Of a stretch of DNA of 64,000 nt, positions 14,572 through 23,591 are shown one piece after another. The notes beneath the pieces are model-generated. The model searched no databases and was not told the origin of the DNA. It saw nothing but the letters and a program-made list of their open reading frames with translations. The stretch is from Aldehydirespirator sp963667505 (lineage in GTDB: Bacteria; Actinomycetota; Acidimicrobiia; Acidimicrobiales; Aldehydirespiratoraceae): assembly GCA_963667505.2 (NCBI GenBank), contig OY763490.2:434001-498000 (forward strand), read 5' to 3'. The position numbers were made by a program, and so were the translations under genes. Numbering within the stretch: position 1 is the first letter of the stretch; every line of letters begins with the position of its first letter.

Positions 14572-17144
14572 AGTCGATGACCGCCGCGGAGGCTCGTCGG
14601 GCCTTCGTGGACTTCTTCGTGCAGCGGGGCCACGACCATCAGCCGTCGGCCAGCTTGATCCCGCACGATCCGACGCTGCTGTTCACCGTGGCCGGCATGG
14701 TGCCGTTCAAGTCGTACTTCACCGGCGAGCAGCCCGCGCCGTTCGACCGGGCCGTCACCGTGCAGAAATGCGTGCGGGCCGGAGGCAAGCACAACGACCT
14801 CGACGAGATCGGGCGCACGTCGCGCCACCTCACCTTCTTCGAGATGCTGGGCAATTTCAGCTTCGGCGACTACTTCAAGTCCGACGCCTGCGCCTGGGCC
14901 TGGGAGTTCGTCACCGGAACGCTCGGACTCGACCCCGACCGTCTGTGGGTGACCGTCCATCTCAGCGACGACGAGGCTGAGGCCATCTGGCGCGACGAAG
15001 TGGGAGTGCCCGCCGAGCGCATTCAGCGCCTCGGCGAGGACAACTACTGGCGCATGGCCGACGTGGGGCCCTGCGGCCCGTGCTCGGAGATCTTCTGGGA
15101 CAAGGGCCCCGAGTACGGCCCCGGCGGCGGCCCGGCCCACGGTGGCGAGGAGCGCTACGTGGAGATCTGGAACCTCGTGTTCATGCAGTTCGAGAGCACC
15201 GCCGACGGCGCCGAGATCCCGTTGCCCAAGCCGTCGATCGACACCGGCCTGGGCCTCGAGCGGACCGTGTCCGTGCTGCAGGGCGTGGACTCGGTGTGGG
15301 AGACCGACGAGTTCGTGGTGCTGCTCGGCGCGGCTCAGCGCCTCACCGGCGCCGTCCTCGGAGCGTCCGAAGCAGGCGACGTGTCCCTTCGTATCCTCGC
15401 CGACCACGCCAGGTCCACTTCGCTGCTGGTCAGCGACGGCGTGTTCCCCTCCAACGAGGACCGCGGCTACGTGCTGCGCCGAATCATCCGCCGAGCCGTG
15501 CGCCACGCCTACCTGCTGGGCGTGGACCGGCCCGTCATGGCCGGGATGGTGGACGCGGTCGTGGACGTGATGGGCGACGCCTACCCGGAACTGAGCCGCA
15601 ACCACGGCTACGTGCGCGATGTGATCGACCGGGAGGAGCAGCGCTTCCGTCAGACGCTGCGCACCGGGCAGTCCATTCTCGACGACCGGCTCGCCAGCCT
15701 GGGCCCGGGCGACACGCTCGACGGCGACGCGGCCTTCCTGCTGCACGACACCTACGGCTTCCCGCTGGAGGTGACCGTCGAGATCGCGGCCGAGAGGGGC
15801 ATGGAGGTGGACACCGACGGGTTCGCCTCGGCCATGGAGGCTCAGCAGCAGCGGGCCCGCAGCGCTCGCACGGTCTCCGCCGACGACGACTTGTCGCCGT
15901 TCGTTTCGCTGCTGTCCGGCACCGGCCCGACCGAGTTCACGGGACGGGTCGAACTGGCCTCCGACGCTCGGGTCCTCTACGTCGCCGACGGTCGGCTGGT
16001 GCTCGACCGCACTCCGTTCTATGCGGAGAGCGGCGGCCAGATCGGCGACACCGGCGAGGTTTGTTGCGCGGCCACCGGCGCCCGCGCCCGCGTCCTCGAC
16101 ACCGTGTACGGCGTGCCCGACCTCCATGTTCACATGATCGAGCCCATCGCCGGCGAGCTCCGGGGCGGTGACGCGGTGACCGCCGTCATCGACGCCGAGC
16201 GCCGGGCCGCCATCCGGCGCAACCACACCGCCACCCACATCCTGCACTGGGCGCTGCGGGAGGAGATCGGCGAGCACGTGAAGCAGCAGGGCTCCTGGGT
16301 CGGCCCCGACCGGCTCCGATTCGACTTCAGCCACTATGAGGCTCTCACCCCCGAGCAGATCACGGCGGTGGAGGACCTGGTCAACGACCAGGTGCTCGAC
16401 AACGCGTCGTGCCGCCATTTCGAGACCACCATCGAGCATGCCGAGCAGCTCGGCGCCATCGCCTTCTTCGGCGAGAAGTACGGCAACACCGTGCGGGTGC
16501 TGGAAGCGGGCCGCCACTCGGTCGAGCTGTGCGGAGGCACCCATGTGCGGGCGCTGGGCGACATCGGCGCCTTCCGGATCACGTCGGAGGCGTCGATCGG
16601 ATCCAACATACGACGGGTTGAGGCCATCACCGGCCTGGCCACCGTCGATCTGTTGCGCAGCCAGCAGTCGTTGATCGAACAAACCGCCCGAGCGTTGGGA
16701 GTGCCGTCGGCCGAGCTTGCCGACGGCGTGGCCAAGCGCCAGGGCGAGACCAAGGCACTGCGGGCCGAAGTGGCCGACTTGCGCCGCCGGGTGGCGCTGG
16801 GCCGGGCCCCGGAACTGGCCGCGTCGGCGGTGGAGGGTGTGGTCGTCGCCCGAGTGGATGGCGTCGGCCGCGACGGCCTGCGGGACTTGGCCGTGTCGAT
16901 CCGAGACCTCGACGGGGTCAGGGCCGCGGTTCTGGGTGCCGCCCTCGACTCCGGGGGTGCGGCTCTGGCCGCGGCGGTCTCGGCTGACGACCGCTTCCAT
17001 GCCGGGGATCTGATCGGAGACGCCAAGAAGACCATCGGAGGGGGCGGACGGTCGGCCTCGGACGTGTGCGTCGCGGGCGGGCGGGACGCCTCCCGTCTCG
17101 ACGAGGCCCTCGATCAAGTTCGGACCGCGGCCGGGATCGTCTGA
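14568..17144 (+). CDS. alaS: alanyl-tRNA synthetase
   Basis: AlaRS charges tRNA-Ala and edits mischarged Ser and Gly. The 858-residue protein has the class II core (LTFFEMLGNFSFGDYFK, WEFVTGTLG, FMQFE, DTGLGLERTVSVLQG), the editing domain with the zinc motif HTATHIL and the CGGTHV box, and the C-Ala/DHHA1 region ending GGGGRSASDVCVAGG. I place the start at ATG 14568, which overlaps the previous stop; MTAAEARRAFVDFFVQRGH matches the usual N-terminus. Confidence 0.96.
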   Translation: MKSMTAAEARRAFVDFFVQRGHDHQPSASLIPHDPTLLFTVAGMVPFKSYFTGEQPAPFDRAVTVQKCVRAGGKHNDLDEIGRTSRHLTFFEMLGNFSFGDYFKSDACAWAWEFVTGTLGLDPDRLWVTVHLSDDEAEAIWRDEVGVPAERIQRLGEDNYWRMADVGPCGPCSEIFWDKGPEYGPGGGPAHGGEERYVEIWNLVFMQFESTADGAEIPLPKPSIDTGLGLERTVSVLQGVDSVWETDEFVVLLGAAQRLTGAVLGASEAGDVSLRILADHARSTSLLVSDGVFPSNEDRGYVLRRIIRRAVRHAYLLGVDRPVMAGMVDAVVDVMGDAYPELSRNHGYVRDVIDREEQRFRQTLRTGQSILDDRLASLGPGDTLDGDAAFLLHDTYGFPLEVTVEIAAERGMEVDTDGFASAMEAQQQRARSARTVSADDDLSPFVSLLSGTGPTEFTGRVELASDARVLYVADGRLVLDRTPFYAESGGQIGDTGEVCCAATGARARVLDTVYGVPDLHVHMIEPIAGELRGGDAVTAVIDAERRAAIRRNHTATHILHWALREEIGEHVKQQGSWVGPDRLRFDFSHYEALTPEQITAVEDLVNDQVLDNASCRHFETTIEHAEQLGAIAFFGEKYGNTVRVLEAGRHSVELCGGTHVRALGDIGAFRITSEASIGSNIRRVEAITGLATVDLLRSQQSLIEQTARALGVPSAELADGVAKRQGETKALRAEVADLRRRVALGRAPELAASAVEGVVVARVDGVGRDGLRDLAVSIRDLDGVRAAVLGAALDSGGAALAAAVSADDRFHAGDLIGDAKKTIGGGGRSASDVCVAGGRDASRLDEALDQVRTAAGIV

Positions 17145-17145
17145 G

Positions 17146-17568
17146 GTGCGAGCCCTAGGGCTCGATCTGGGGCAGCGCCGGGTGGGTGTGGCGGTCTGCG
17201 ACTCGGCAGGCACGGTGGCGACCCCGGTCGAGACGCTGGTCCGCTCCGGCGACACCGGGCGCGACCTGCGGGCCATCGCCGACCGGGTGCGGGACTGGGA
17301 GGCTGAGATCGTCGTGGTCGGGCTGCCGCGGTCGCTCGACGGCAGCGAGGGGCCGGCTGCACAGGCGGCCAGAGCCGAGACCAAGCGGCTCGGGCGGTTC
17401 CTGGGCGTGCCCGTGGTGTCCTACGATGAGCGTCTTACCACGGTGATCGCGGAACGGCGTCTCATGGAGCAGCAGGTCAAAGGGCGGGCTCGGCGTGACG
17501 TGGTCGACCAGGTGGCAGCCGCCGTGATACTGCAATCCTGGATCGACGCAGGAATGCCCCGTGGTTGA
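17146..17568 (+). CDS. ruvX: Holliday junction resolvase-like protein RuvX (YqgF)
   Basis: YqgF/RuvX has an RNase H fold and is implicated in 16S rRNA 5'-end maturation, with a predicted nuclease role. The 140-residue protein shows the family blocks LGLDLGQRRVGVAVCDS at the N-terminus (first catalytic Asp), VVVGLPRSLDG, SYDERLTT with the second acidic residue, and RRDVVDQVAAAVILQSWID with the last. It starts with GTG one base after the alaS stop and overlaps the start of mltG. The alaS-ruvX-mltG-aroE order is the standard one. Confidence 0.93.
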   Translation: MRALGLDLGQRRVGVAVCDSAGTVATPVETLVRSGDTGRDLRAIADRVRDWEAEIVVVGLPRSLDGSEGPAAQAARAETKRLGRFLGVPVVSYDERLTTVIAERRLMEQQVKGRARRDVVDQVAAAVILQSWIDAGMPRG

Positions 17569-19174
17569 CCGCCGGCGGGGCGGGCGGGGCAGGCGCAGTG
17601 GGCGCGGTCGGCGGCGGCCCTCCCGTGTCTCGGATCTCATAACCGGCCGAGCTGCGCCGCAAGCGCCGCGTGCAGCGCCGCCGCGAACGTCGAGTCAAGC
17701 GCCGCCCCAAGCGCCTTCAGTTGTGCCAGGTCGGGCGGCTGCGTCCGCTGGTTCCAGGTCGAGTGGGTCGGCTGGGCCCGGATCGCATAGGGGGCGCCCC
17801 GTCGCTGGCCACCCTGTCCAACGCGGGGTTGCGCCGCCGGTGCCGCGCCCGTCGGCGCGGGGCTCGGCGGAGCCGCCTGAGCGTCGAGCGTCACGCCGGT
17901 CCGAGCGCCGGGCGGCGCGTCGTGCGGCTTCGAGTGCCCGGGCCGGGCCGGAGGGGTGGTCCTCGGTGGCCGCAGGCACCACGGTCGTGGTCGAGGAGGA
18001 ACTGGGCGACAGTCCCATGGTCGACCCCGTCTACGACGCCGACGACCGCAACTGGGTCCGCTACCGGCCCTTCTGGGGCGGTTTCATCCGTCTGGTGGTG
18101 CTGGCCGCGGTGTTGGCGGCAGCCGTGCTATGGACTCGCGGTCGCATCTACGAGTGGGTCGACTCCCAGATCGTGCCCGAGGGCGGCCCCGGCGGCGCGG
18201 TGGAGCTGACGATCGTTCCGGGCACCTCCGTCAACGAGATCGCGGGGGAGCTTCAGAACGCCGGCGTGATCTCCAACGCCACCGTCTTCCGCTACTGGCT
18301 CCGATGCGACGGCGATCTGACCATCACCGGGTTCCTGGGATGCGACTCAGTGACCGATGTGGCCGCGGGCGACTACATCCTGTGGGAGAACATGGACTTC
18401 GAATCGGTGCTGGTCGTTCTCGACGAGGGGCCTGAACCGGAAGTGTTCGAGTTGGTCACCATCCCCGAAGGGCTCCGCTGGAGCGAAATGGCGACCCGCC
18501 TGCTCACCGAGAACCCCGCGTTCGAGCGCGACGACCTCGAGGCGGCTTATGTGTCGCTGGTGCCTGAGGCCTCGTACCTGCCTGAGGACGCGCCGGTTCG
18601 GAGCCTTGAAGGCATGCTGTTCCCGGCCACCTACGACATCGCCGCCGACGACCTGTCCGACGAGCAGGGGCTGCTGCTGCGGATGTCCGACGAGTTCGAC
18701 AGCCGCCTCTCCCGGCTGCTCGAGGATCCGGGCGTTCATCCCGATGTCGTAGATCTGGGACTCGACCCCTACGACATCGTCATCGTGGCAAGCCTGATCG
18801 AGGAGGAGGCGTTCATACCGGAGGACCGGGCCAAGATCGGGCGCGTCATCTACAACCGGCTCATCGAGGGGATGCGCCTCGATATCGACGCCACCGCCTG
18901 CTACGCAGCCCAGAAGCCCTGTGCCGAACTGACGGGAGCGGATCTCCGCTCGCAGTCGCCGTGGAACACTCGGGCCGTGCCCGGCCTGCCGCCCACGCCC
19001 ATCGCCGCGCCGGGCGAGGCGTCGCTGATCGCCGCGCTGCAGCCTGTGGACGGCGAGTGGCTGTTCTATGTGCTCACCGACGAGGGAGGCGTCCGGGGCG
19101 CCCACCACTTCCATCGCACTCTCGAGGAGCACGAGCGGGAAGTAGCCGTCTGCCGCGCGCTCGGATACTGCTGA
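17561..19174 (+). CDS. mltG: endolytic murein transglycosylase MltG
   Basis: MltG cleaves nascent peptidoglycan strands and sets glycan chain length. The 537-residue protein has about 165 residues of Arg/Ser/Pro/Ala-rich cytoplasmic sequence, one transmembrane helix (about 175-192, LVVLAAVLAAAVLW), a LysM-like region (VPGTSVNEIAGELQNAGVIS) and the YceG catalytic domain. The catalytic glutamate lies in IVIASLIEEEA, followed by IGRVIYNRL, SPWNTRAVPGLPPTPI and APGEASLIAAL. The long basic N-terminus is repetitive and poorly conserved. GTG 17561 overlaps ruvX; the true start could be further in. Confidence 0.93.
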   Translation: MVDRRRGGRGRRSGRGRRRPSRVSDLITGRAAPQAPRAAPPRTSSQAPPQAPSVVPGRAAASAGSRSSGSAGPGSHRGRPVAGHPVQRGVAPPVPRPSARGSAEPPERRASRRSERRAARRAASSARAGPEGWSSVAAGTTVVVEEELGDSPMVDPVYDADDRNWVRYRPFWGGFIRLVVLAAVLAAAVLWTRGRIYEWVDSQIVPEGGPGGAVELTIVPGTSVNEIAGELQNAGVISNATVFRYWLRCDGDLTITGFLGCDSVTDVAAGDYILWENMDFESVLVVLDEGPEPEVFELVTIPEGLRWSEMATRLLTENPAFERDDLEAAYVSLVPEASYLPEDAPVRSLEGMLFPATYDIAADDLSDEQGLLLRMSDEFDSRLSRLLEDPGVHPDVVDLGLDPYDIVIVASLIEEEAFIPEDRAKIGRVIYNRLIEGMRLDIDATACYAAQKPCAELTGADLRSQSPWNTRAVPGLPPTPIAAPGEASLIAALQPVDGEWLFYVLTDEGGVRGAHHFHRTLEEHEREVAVCRALGYC

Positions 19175-20043
19175 TGGCGGCGAGCCCATCGGCCCGGCGG
19201 GTGGCGGCTGTGATCGGCGACCCGGTCCGTCACTCCCGATCACCGGCCATTCACAACGCTGCCTTCGCGGCCGCCGGGATCGACTGGGCGTTCACCGCGT
19301 TCGAGGTGCCCGCGGGCGGCGGCGCGGCCGCGCTGGACGCGATGAGGGTGATGCGCCTCGCGGGGCTGTCGGTGACGATGCCGCTCAAGGCCGAGGTCGC
19401 CGCGGCTGCCGATCTGGCCGACGAGGACGTGCAGGTCCTAGGGGCGGCGAACTGCATCGTCCCGCTGGACGACGGTCGGCTGCGCGCGGCCAACACTGAC
19501 ATCGCCGGATTCATCGCTGGGCTCCGGGCCGACGCCGGTATCACCCCCGAAGGTTGCCGGGCCGCGCTCTTGGGCGGAGGCGGCGCGGCCCGGGCCGTGG
19601 CGTGGGGACTGGCAGCGTCGGGCGCGGCGGACGTGGCCGTGATCAACCGGAGCGAGGCGAACGCGGAAGCCGCCGCGGCAGCGGCGAACGCAGCAGCTAG
19701 TTCCGCGGCTAACGAAGCGGCGAACGCGGGCCGCGTCGGCCGGATCGGCAGCGCAGACGACATCGCCGCGGCCGACGTTGTGATCAACGCGACCTCGGTG
19801 GGCATGGGCGCCGACACTTCGATGCCGTGCGACCCCGAGTGGCTGCACGGGGGCCAAGTGGCCGTCGACCTGGTGTACGACCCGCTCGAGACCGCCTGGC
19901 TGGCTGCTCTTCGCCGTCGAGGCGTTCAGGCCCATAACGGCCTGTCGATGCTGGTCCATCAGGCGGCGCGGGCCTTCGAATTGTGGACCGGCGATCCGGC
20001 GCCGGTGGAGGTGATGCGCCGGGCCGCGGTCGAGGGCCGGTGA
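19174..20043 (+). CDS. aroE: shikimate dehydrogenase
   Basis: AroE reduces 3-dehydroshikimate to shikimate with NADPH. The 289-residue protein has the substrate motif IGDPVRHSRSPAIHNAAF, GLSVTMPLK with the catalytic lysine, LGAANCIV, NTDIAGF with the catalytic aspartate, a Rossmann GGGGAARAV loop, INATSVGM and NGLSMLVHQAARAFELWTG. In the cofactor domain an Ala/Asn-rich stretch (about residues 165-190) follows VINRSEANA and looks like an expanded loop. The ATG shares an A with the mltG TGA (TGATG). Confidence 0.94.
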   Translation: MAASPSARRVAAVIGDPVRHSRSPAIHNAAFAAAGIDWAFTAFEVPAGGGAAALDAMRVMRLAGLSVTMPLKAEVAAAADLADEDVQVLGAANCIVPLDDGRLRAANTDIAGFIAGLRADAGITPEGCRAALLGGGGAARAVAWGLAASGAADVAVINRSEANAEAAAAAANAAASSAANEAANAGRVGRIGSADDIAAADVVINATSVGMGADTSMPCDPEWLHGGQVAVDLVYDPLETAWLAALRRRGVQAHNGLSMLVHQAARAFELWTGDPAPVEVMRRAAVEGR

Positions 20044-20120
20044 CGGCGATGCCTGCTGGCGGGCGTGCGCCGGGCGGTTCGCGGTTCTTGTGGGTGAGCG
20101 GGATCGAGGGCCGGTGACGG
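20030..20120 (+). repeat. 17-bp direct repeat duplicating the aroE 3' end
   Basis: TCGAGGGCCGGTGACGG at 20030-20046 contains the aroE TGA stop and recurs at 20104-20120. In the second copy the GTG inside it is the probable start codon of the next gene. Confidence 0.75.
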
Positions 20121-20995
20121 TCGCGGTTGTCGGCGCAGCGCTGCTCGGCGGTCTCGTCGCCGGCCGGTCGGCGGCAGCTGTGGCCCGTCGCTTCGGGCCG
20201 CCCCGGTCATGGCGTCCGATGACACGGCGCCGATTTCGCCAACCAGTCGGCGACAGCGCCGGTGTTGGTGTTGGCCGGGCCGACCATGGCCATCAGCTTC
20301 GCCGACCAGGCGACAGCGGCACCGATGTCAGCAGCCTCCGCGGGGCCGACCATGGTGAGCAGCTACGCCGACGCGTTCCTGGCACCGAGTTGGTGATGGC
20401 CGTCGCGTGGTTGGCGGTGGTGGAGCGTTTCGGCCTCGGCTGGGAAGCGCTGCCGCCGCTGGTCGCGGCCACTTCGCTGGTACTGCTATCGGTGATCGAC
20501 CTGCGGTGCTACCGACTGCCTGATGCGGTCACCTTCCCCGCGCTTGCAGCCAGCATCGTTGCCGTCGCCGCAGCGTCGCTCGGGTTGGGGCGTCCCGGTG
20601 CGATGGTGTCGGCCCTGATCGTCGGTGCTGGCTACGGCGCCGTGATGTGGGGCGCCCACGAGTTGCAGCCGCGCGGCCTCGGCTTCGGAGACGTGAAGAT
20701 CGCGCCACTGCTGGGTGTGCACATCGGCTGGGTTGCCGGTGCGGTGCACTCTGGATGGTCGCCGGTGCTGGGACTGGCCGCGCAGGCGCTGCTGCTGAGC
20801 TGCGTGGTCGGACTGGCCATGGGTCTCGGCTTGGCCCTTCTGAGACGACGCGGCTACCGGGCCCTGGAGGATCCGAGTCACGGGTCGCCCAACGCAGGCG
20901 CGCGCAGCCTTCTGAAGACCGGTTTCCCTTTCGGCCCGCCGCTGGCCGTTGGAACGATGGCGGCGTTGCTGTTCTCGGAACTGCTGGTCGGCTGA
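20114..20995 (+). CDS. prepilin peptidase (A24 family), unusual N-terminal part
   Basis: A24 peptidases cut and often N-methylate type IV pilin-like precursors at the membrane. The C-terminal 200 residues have the two catalytic aspartate motifs: LSVIDLRCYRLPDAVTFP and GLGFGDVKIAPLLG, with several membrane helices and the closing FPFGPPLAVGTM. The N-terminal region is odd: after one helix (VAVVGAALLGGLVAG) the CxxC methylase signature is absent and about 55 residues of arginine- and histidine-rich sequence made of short repeats (RADHGHQLRR, RGADHGEQLRR) follow. That piece reads as a smoother Ala/Thr-rich protein in another frame, so a compensated frameshift is possible. In mycobacteria a gene of this type also follows aroE. 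Confidence 0.8.
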   Translation: MTVAVVGAALLGGLVAGRSAAAVARRFGPPRSWRPMTRRRFRQPVGDSAGVGVGRADHGHQLRRPGDSGTDVSSLRGADHGEQLRRRVPGTELVMAVAWLAVVERFGLGWEALPPLVAATSLVLLSVIDLRCYRLPDAVTFPALAASIVAVAAASLGLGRPGAMVSALIVGAGYGAVMWGAHELQPRGLGFGDVKIAPLLGVHIGWVAGAVHSGWSPVLGLAAQALLLSCVVGLAMGLGLALLRRRGYRALEDPSHGSPNAGARSLLKTGFPFGPPLAVGTMAALLFSELLVG

Positions 20996-21076
20996 GCAGC
21001 GAGAGCGCGGCTGGTGGCCTGGCCGGGTGCTTCGGTGTGCCGGTTCAGAGCCTGCGCAACACCCCGTAAGGCTCGC

Positions 21077-21110
21077 GTGCCCTTTTGGGCGTTGTGGGCT
21101 GCCAGTTCGG
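21077..21110 (+). repeat. 48-nt palindromic element, partial copy B0
   Basis: This copy lacks the left arm but has the core GTGCCCTTTTGGGC and the right arm GCTGCCAGTTC, identical to the complete copy that follows. Confidence 0.75.
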
Positions 21111-21132
21111 CTGTGGGGTGGTGGTTGGTCGG

Positions 21133-21180
21133 GAATTGGCAGCGGTGGGTGCCCTTTTGGGCGTTGTGGGCTGCCAGTTC
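21133..21180 (+). repeat. 48-nt palindromic element, copy B1
   Basis: Arms GAATTGGCAGC and GCTGCCAGTTC enclose a 26-nt core with the perfect inner stem GCCC-TTTT-GGGC. It lies in the gap between the prepilin peptidase gene and aroB. Confidence 0.88.
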
Positions 21181-21235
21181 GGCAGTCGGTTGTTCGTGAG
21201 CTGGATGGTCGGCTGAGCGTTCCAGGGCGCGTCGG

Positions 21236-21241
21236 TAGGCT
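21236..21241 (+). promoter_or_regulatory. leaderless-type -10 hexamer of aroB
   Basis: TAGGCT lies six bases before the aroB GTG, as at yajC. Confidence 0.5.
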
Positions 21242-21247
21242 GAACGA

Positions 21248-22366
21248 GTGGAGCCGTCCCCAAAGCACGCGCCGTCCCCGTCGGCTGCGCAGTTCGAGCC
21301 TGCAACACCGGCAACGCCGGCCATGTCGGCCATGTCGGCAACGTCAGCCGACGTCGTGACCGTCGACCTGGGGAAACGCTCTTATGACGTGCATGTGGGC
21401 GCGGGCGTCAGGACCATGCTGGCCGACGTGATGCCGGCCGGTGCTCGCCGGGCCGCGGTCATCACCCAGGACAGCGTCGGGTGGGCCGTGGACAGCGGCC
21501 TTGATCAGACTGTGTTCGCTGTCGGGGCCGGCGAGGAGGCGAAGTCCTTGTCCGAGGTCGAGCGCCTCTGCCGGGAGATGGCGAGCGCCGGGTTCACCCG
21601 CGCCGACGCGATCGTCGCCGTCGGCGGGGGAGTGGTCACCGACCTCGCCGGCTTCGTCGCAGCCGTCTACCACCGAGGGATGAGCTACGTGTCGGTGCCC
21701 ACAACACTGCTGGCCCAAGTGGACGCGGCCATCGGCGGCAAGACGGGAGTCAACCTGCCCGAGGGCAAGAACCTGGTCGGGGCATTCTGGCAACCTCATG
21801 CCGTGCTGTGCGACACCGAGACGCTGGCAACGCTGCCGCCGCGGGAGCTGCGCAGCGGCCAAGGCGAACTGGCCAAGTACCACTTCCTGGGCGGCGAGCG
21901 TGTGGGCGGGGAGCAACTGGACGACATGGGCTTGGAGGAACGGATAGCCGCCTCGGTGCGAATCAAGGCTGCGGTGGTGTCGGCCGACGAGCGGGAGGGC
22001 GGCCGCCGGGCCGTCCTGAACTACGGCCACACCCTGGCCCACGCCATCGAGACGGCGGGACGCTACGACCTGCGCCACGGGGAGGCGGTGGCTGTCGGCC
22101 TCGTCTACGCGGCGGAGGTGGCCCTGCGGCTGGGCCGCATCGACGAGGCTCGGGTCGCCGAGCACCGACGGGTGGTGGCGAGCTACGGCCTGCCGGAGCG
22201 GCTGCCGTCAGCGCTCGATGACGACAACGAGTTGCTGGCGCTGTTCGGACGCGACAAGAAGGCCGTGGGCGGCGTCACTCTGGTGCTCGACTCGGACCAG
22301 GGGGTGGAGCCGGTCGTGGGCGTGCACGAGGCGGTGCTGCGAGACGCGTTGACGGCCGTGCGATGA
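21248..22366 (+). CDS. aroB: 3-dehydroquinate synthase
   Basis: AroB converts DAHP to 3-dehydroquinate, the second step of the shikimate pathway. The 372-residue protein has about 35 extra Ala/Thr/Pro-rich residues, then VTVDLGKRSYDVHVGAGV, the NAD motif VGGGVVTDLAGFVAAVYHRG, VPTTLLAQVDAAIGGKTGVN, LPEGKNLVGAFWQP and the metal-binding LNYGHTLAHAIE and RHGEAVAVG. The frame shares 4 bp with the next gene. In many actinobacteria aroC and aroK stand just before aroB; here neither is present. Confidence 0.95.
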   Translation: MEPSPKHAPSPSAAQFEPATPATPAMSAMSATSADVVTVDLGKRSYDVHVGAGVRTMLADVMPAGARRAAVITQDSVGWAVDSGLDQTVFAVGAGEEAKSLSEVERLCREMASAGFTRADAIVAVGGGVVTDLAGFVAAVYHRGMSYVSVPTTLLAQVDAAIGGKTGVNLPEGKNLVGAFWQPHAVLCDTETLATLPPRELRSGQGELAKYHFLGGERVGGEQLDDMGLEERIAASVRIKAAVVSADEREGGRRAVLNYGHTLAHAIETAGRYDLRHGEAVAVGLVYAAEVALRLGRIDEARVAEHRRVVASYGLPERLPSALDDDNELLALFGRDKKAVGGVTLVLDSDQGVEPVVGVHEAVLRDALTAVR

Positions 22367-23502
22367 GCGACCCGTCGAGATCCTCGACGCCGGGCACCCT
22401 GGTCGGCATGCCGCCGCTGCGGGTGGACGGTCGCCTGGGCCGGCTCCGGGAGCGGATGGCCGCCGCGGGCGTCGACTCGGCTGTGATGGTCGAGCCAGCC
22501 AACGTCCGCTGGCTCACCGGGTTCACAGGCTCCAACGGAACGGTCGTGGTGCTTGGCACGGGCGAGGCACTGCTCGTCACCGACGCCCGCTACGCCGAGC
22601 AGGCTTCCGAACAGCTGGCCGAGGCCGGGTGCTCGGCGGAGGTGGAGGTGGTGGTGGCCCGCCGGGCGGCTCCGGCCGCGGCAGAGCGGCTCGCCGGGTC
22701 GGTCCGGCTCGGCCTGGAGGACAGCGTCTCCTGGCGGGCGCAGATCCGTTGGAGCGAGGCGGTCGAGGCCGAGATCGTGCCGCTCGCCGACGCCGTCGAG
22801 TGGCTGCGAGCCGTGAAGGACTGTGCCGAGCTAGCCCGAATGCAGGCCGCGGCCCGGGCCGCGGACGAGGCGCTGGCCGCGGTGGAGCCATTGCTGCGGC
22901 CGGAAGCGACCGAGGCGCGGATACAGCGGGCTCTCGACGACGCCATCCGGGCCGCCGGTGCGGCGGGTCCGGCCTACGACACGATCGTGGCCTCCGGCCC
23001 CAACAGCGCCCTTCCCCATGCCCGCCCGACCGATCGGCAGTTGCAGGCAGGCGACCTCGTGATCGTCGATGTCGGCGCGTTGGTGGACGGCTACCGCAGC
23101 GACATGACCCGCACGTTCGTGCTGGGCGACGCCGACGACCGGGCGGCGGCCATGCTGGAGGTGGTCGGCCGCAGCCAGTCGGCGGGCGTGGAGACGGTGC
23201 GGCCCGGCGTCACGGCGGGCGAGGTCGACGGGGCCTGCCGTTCGGTCATCGACGAGGCCGGCATGGGCGAGGCCTTCGTCCACGGCACGGGCCACGGTGT
23301 CGGGCTCGACATCCACGAGCTGCCCAGGGTGGCGTCGGGATGCGACACGGTGCTCGAGCCCGGCAACGTGCTGACCGTGGAGCCGGGCGTGTACTTTCCC
23401 GGCTTCGGCGGTGCCAGGGTGGAGGACCTGCTGGTGGTCACCGAGGACGGTTGCCGCCCGCTGACCCTCCACCCCAAGCCGCCGGCGCCCCTGCCGGCCT
23501 AG
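22363..23502 (+). CDS. Xaa-Pro aminopeptidase (M24 family)
   Basis: M24 aminopeptidase P/PepQ-type enzymes remove N-terminal residues ahead of proline or cleave Xaa-Pro dipeptides using a di-metal site. The 379-residue protein has an N-terminal creatinase-like domain (VRWLTGFTGSNGTVVV, LLVTDARYAEQA) and the pita-bread domain with all five metal ligands in sequence: Asp in VIVDVGALVDGY, Asp in RSDMTRTF, His in HGTGHGVGLDIHE, Glu in LTVEPGVYFPG and Glu in ARVEDLLVV. It is coupled to aroB by an ATGA overlap and precedes efp, as in mycobacteria. The exact subclass cannot be settled from sequence. Confidence 0.92.
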   Translation: MSDPSRSSTPGTLVGMPPLRVDGRLGRLRERMAAAGVDSAVMVEPANVRWLTGFTGSNGTVVVLGTGEALLVTDARYAEQASEQLAEAGCSAEVEVVVARRAAPAAAERLAGSVRLGLEDSVSWRAQIRWSEAVEAEIVPLADAVEWLRAVKDCAELARMQAAARAADEALAAVEPLLRPEATEARIQRALDDAIRAAGAAGPAYDTIVASGPNSALPHARPTDRQLQAGDLVIVDVGALVDGYRSDMTRTFVLGDADDRAAAMLEVVGRSQSAGVETVRPGVTAGEVDGACRSVIDEAGMGEAFVHGTGHGVGLDIHELPRVASGCDTVLEPGNVLTVEPGVYFPGFGGARVEDLLVVTEDGCRPLTLHPKPPAPLPA

Positions 23503-23591
23503 GAACGGGCACAGGAACGTAGGCGCAGGCGCAAGACGACACGAGACCGACGGCCCGTCGACGGCCGTCCCCACCGAGAAGGAGCCGATCC

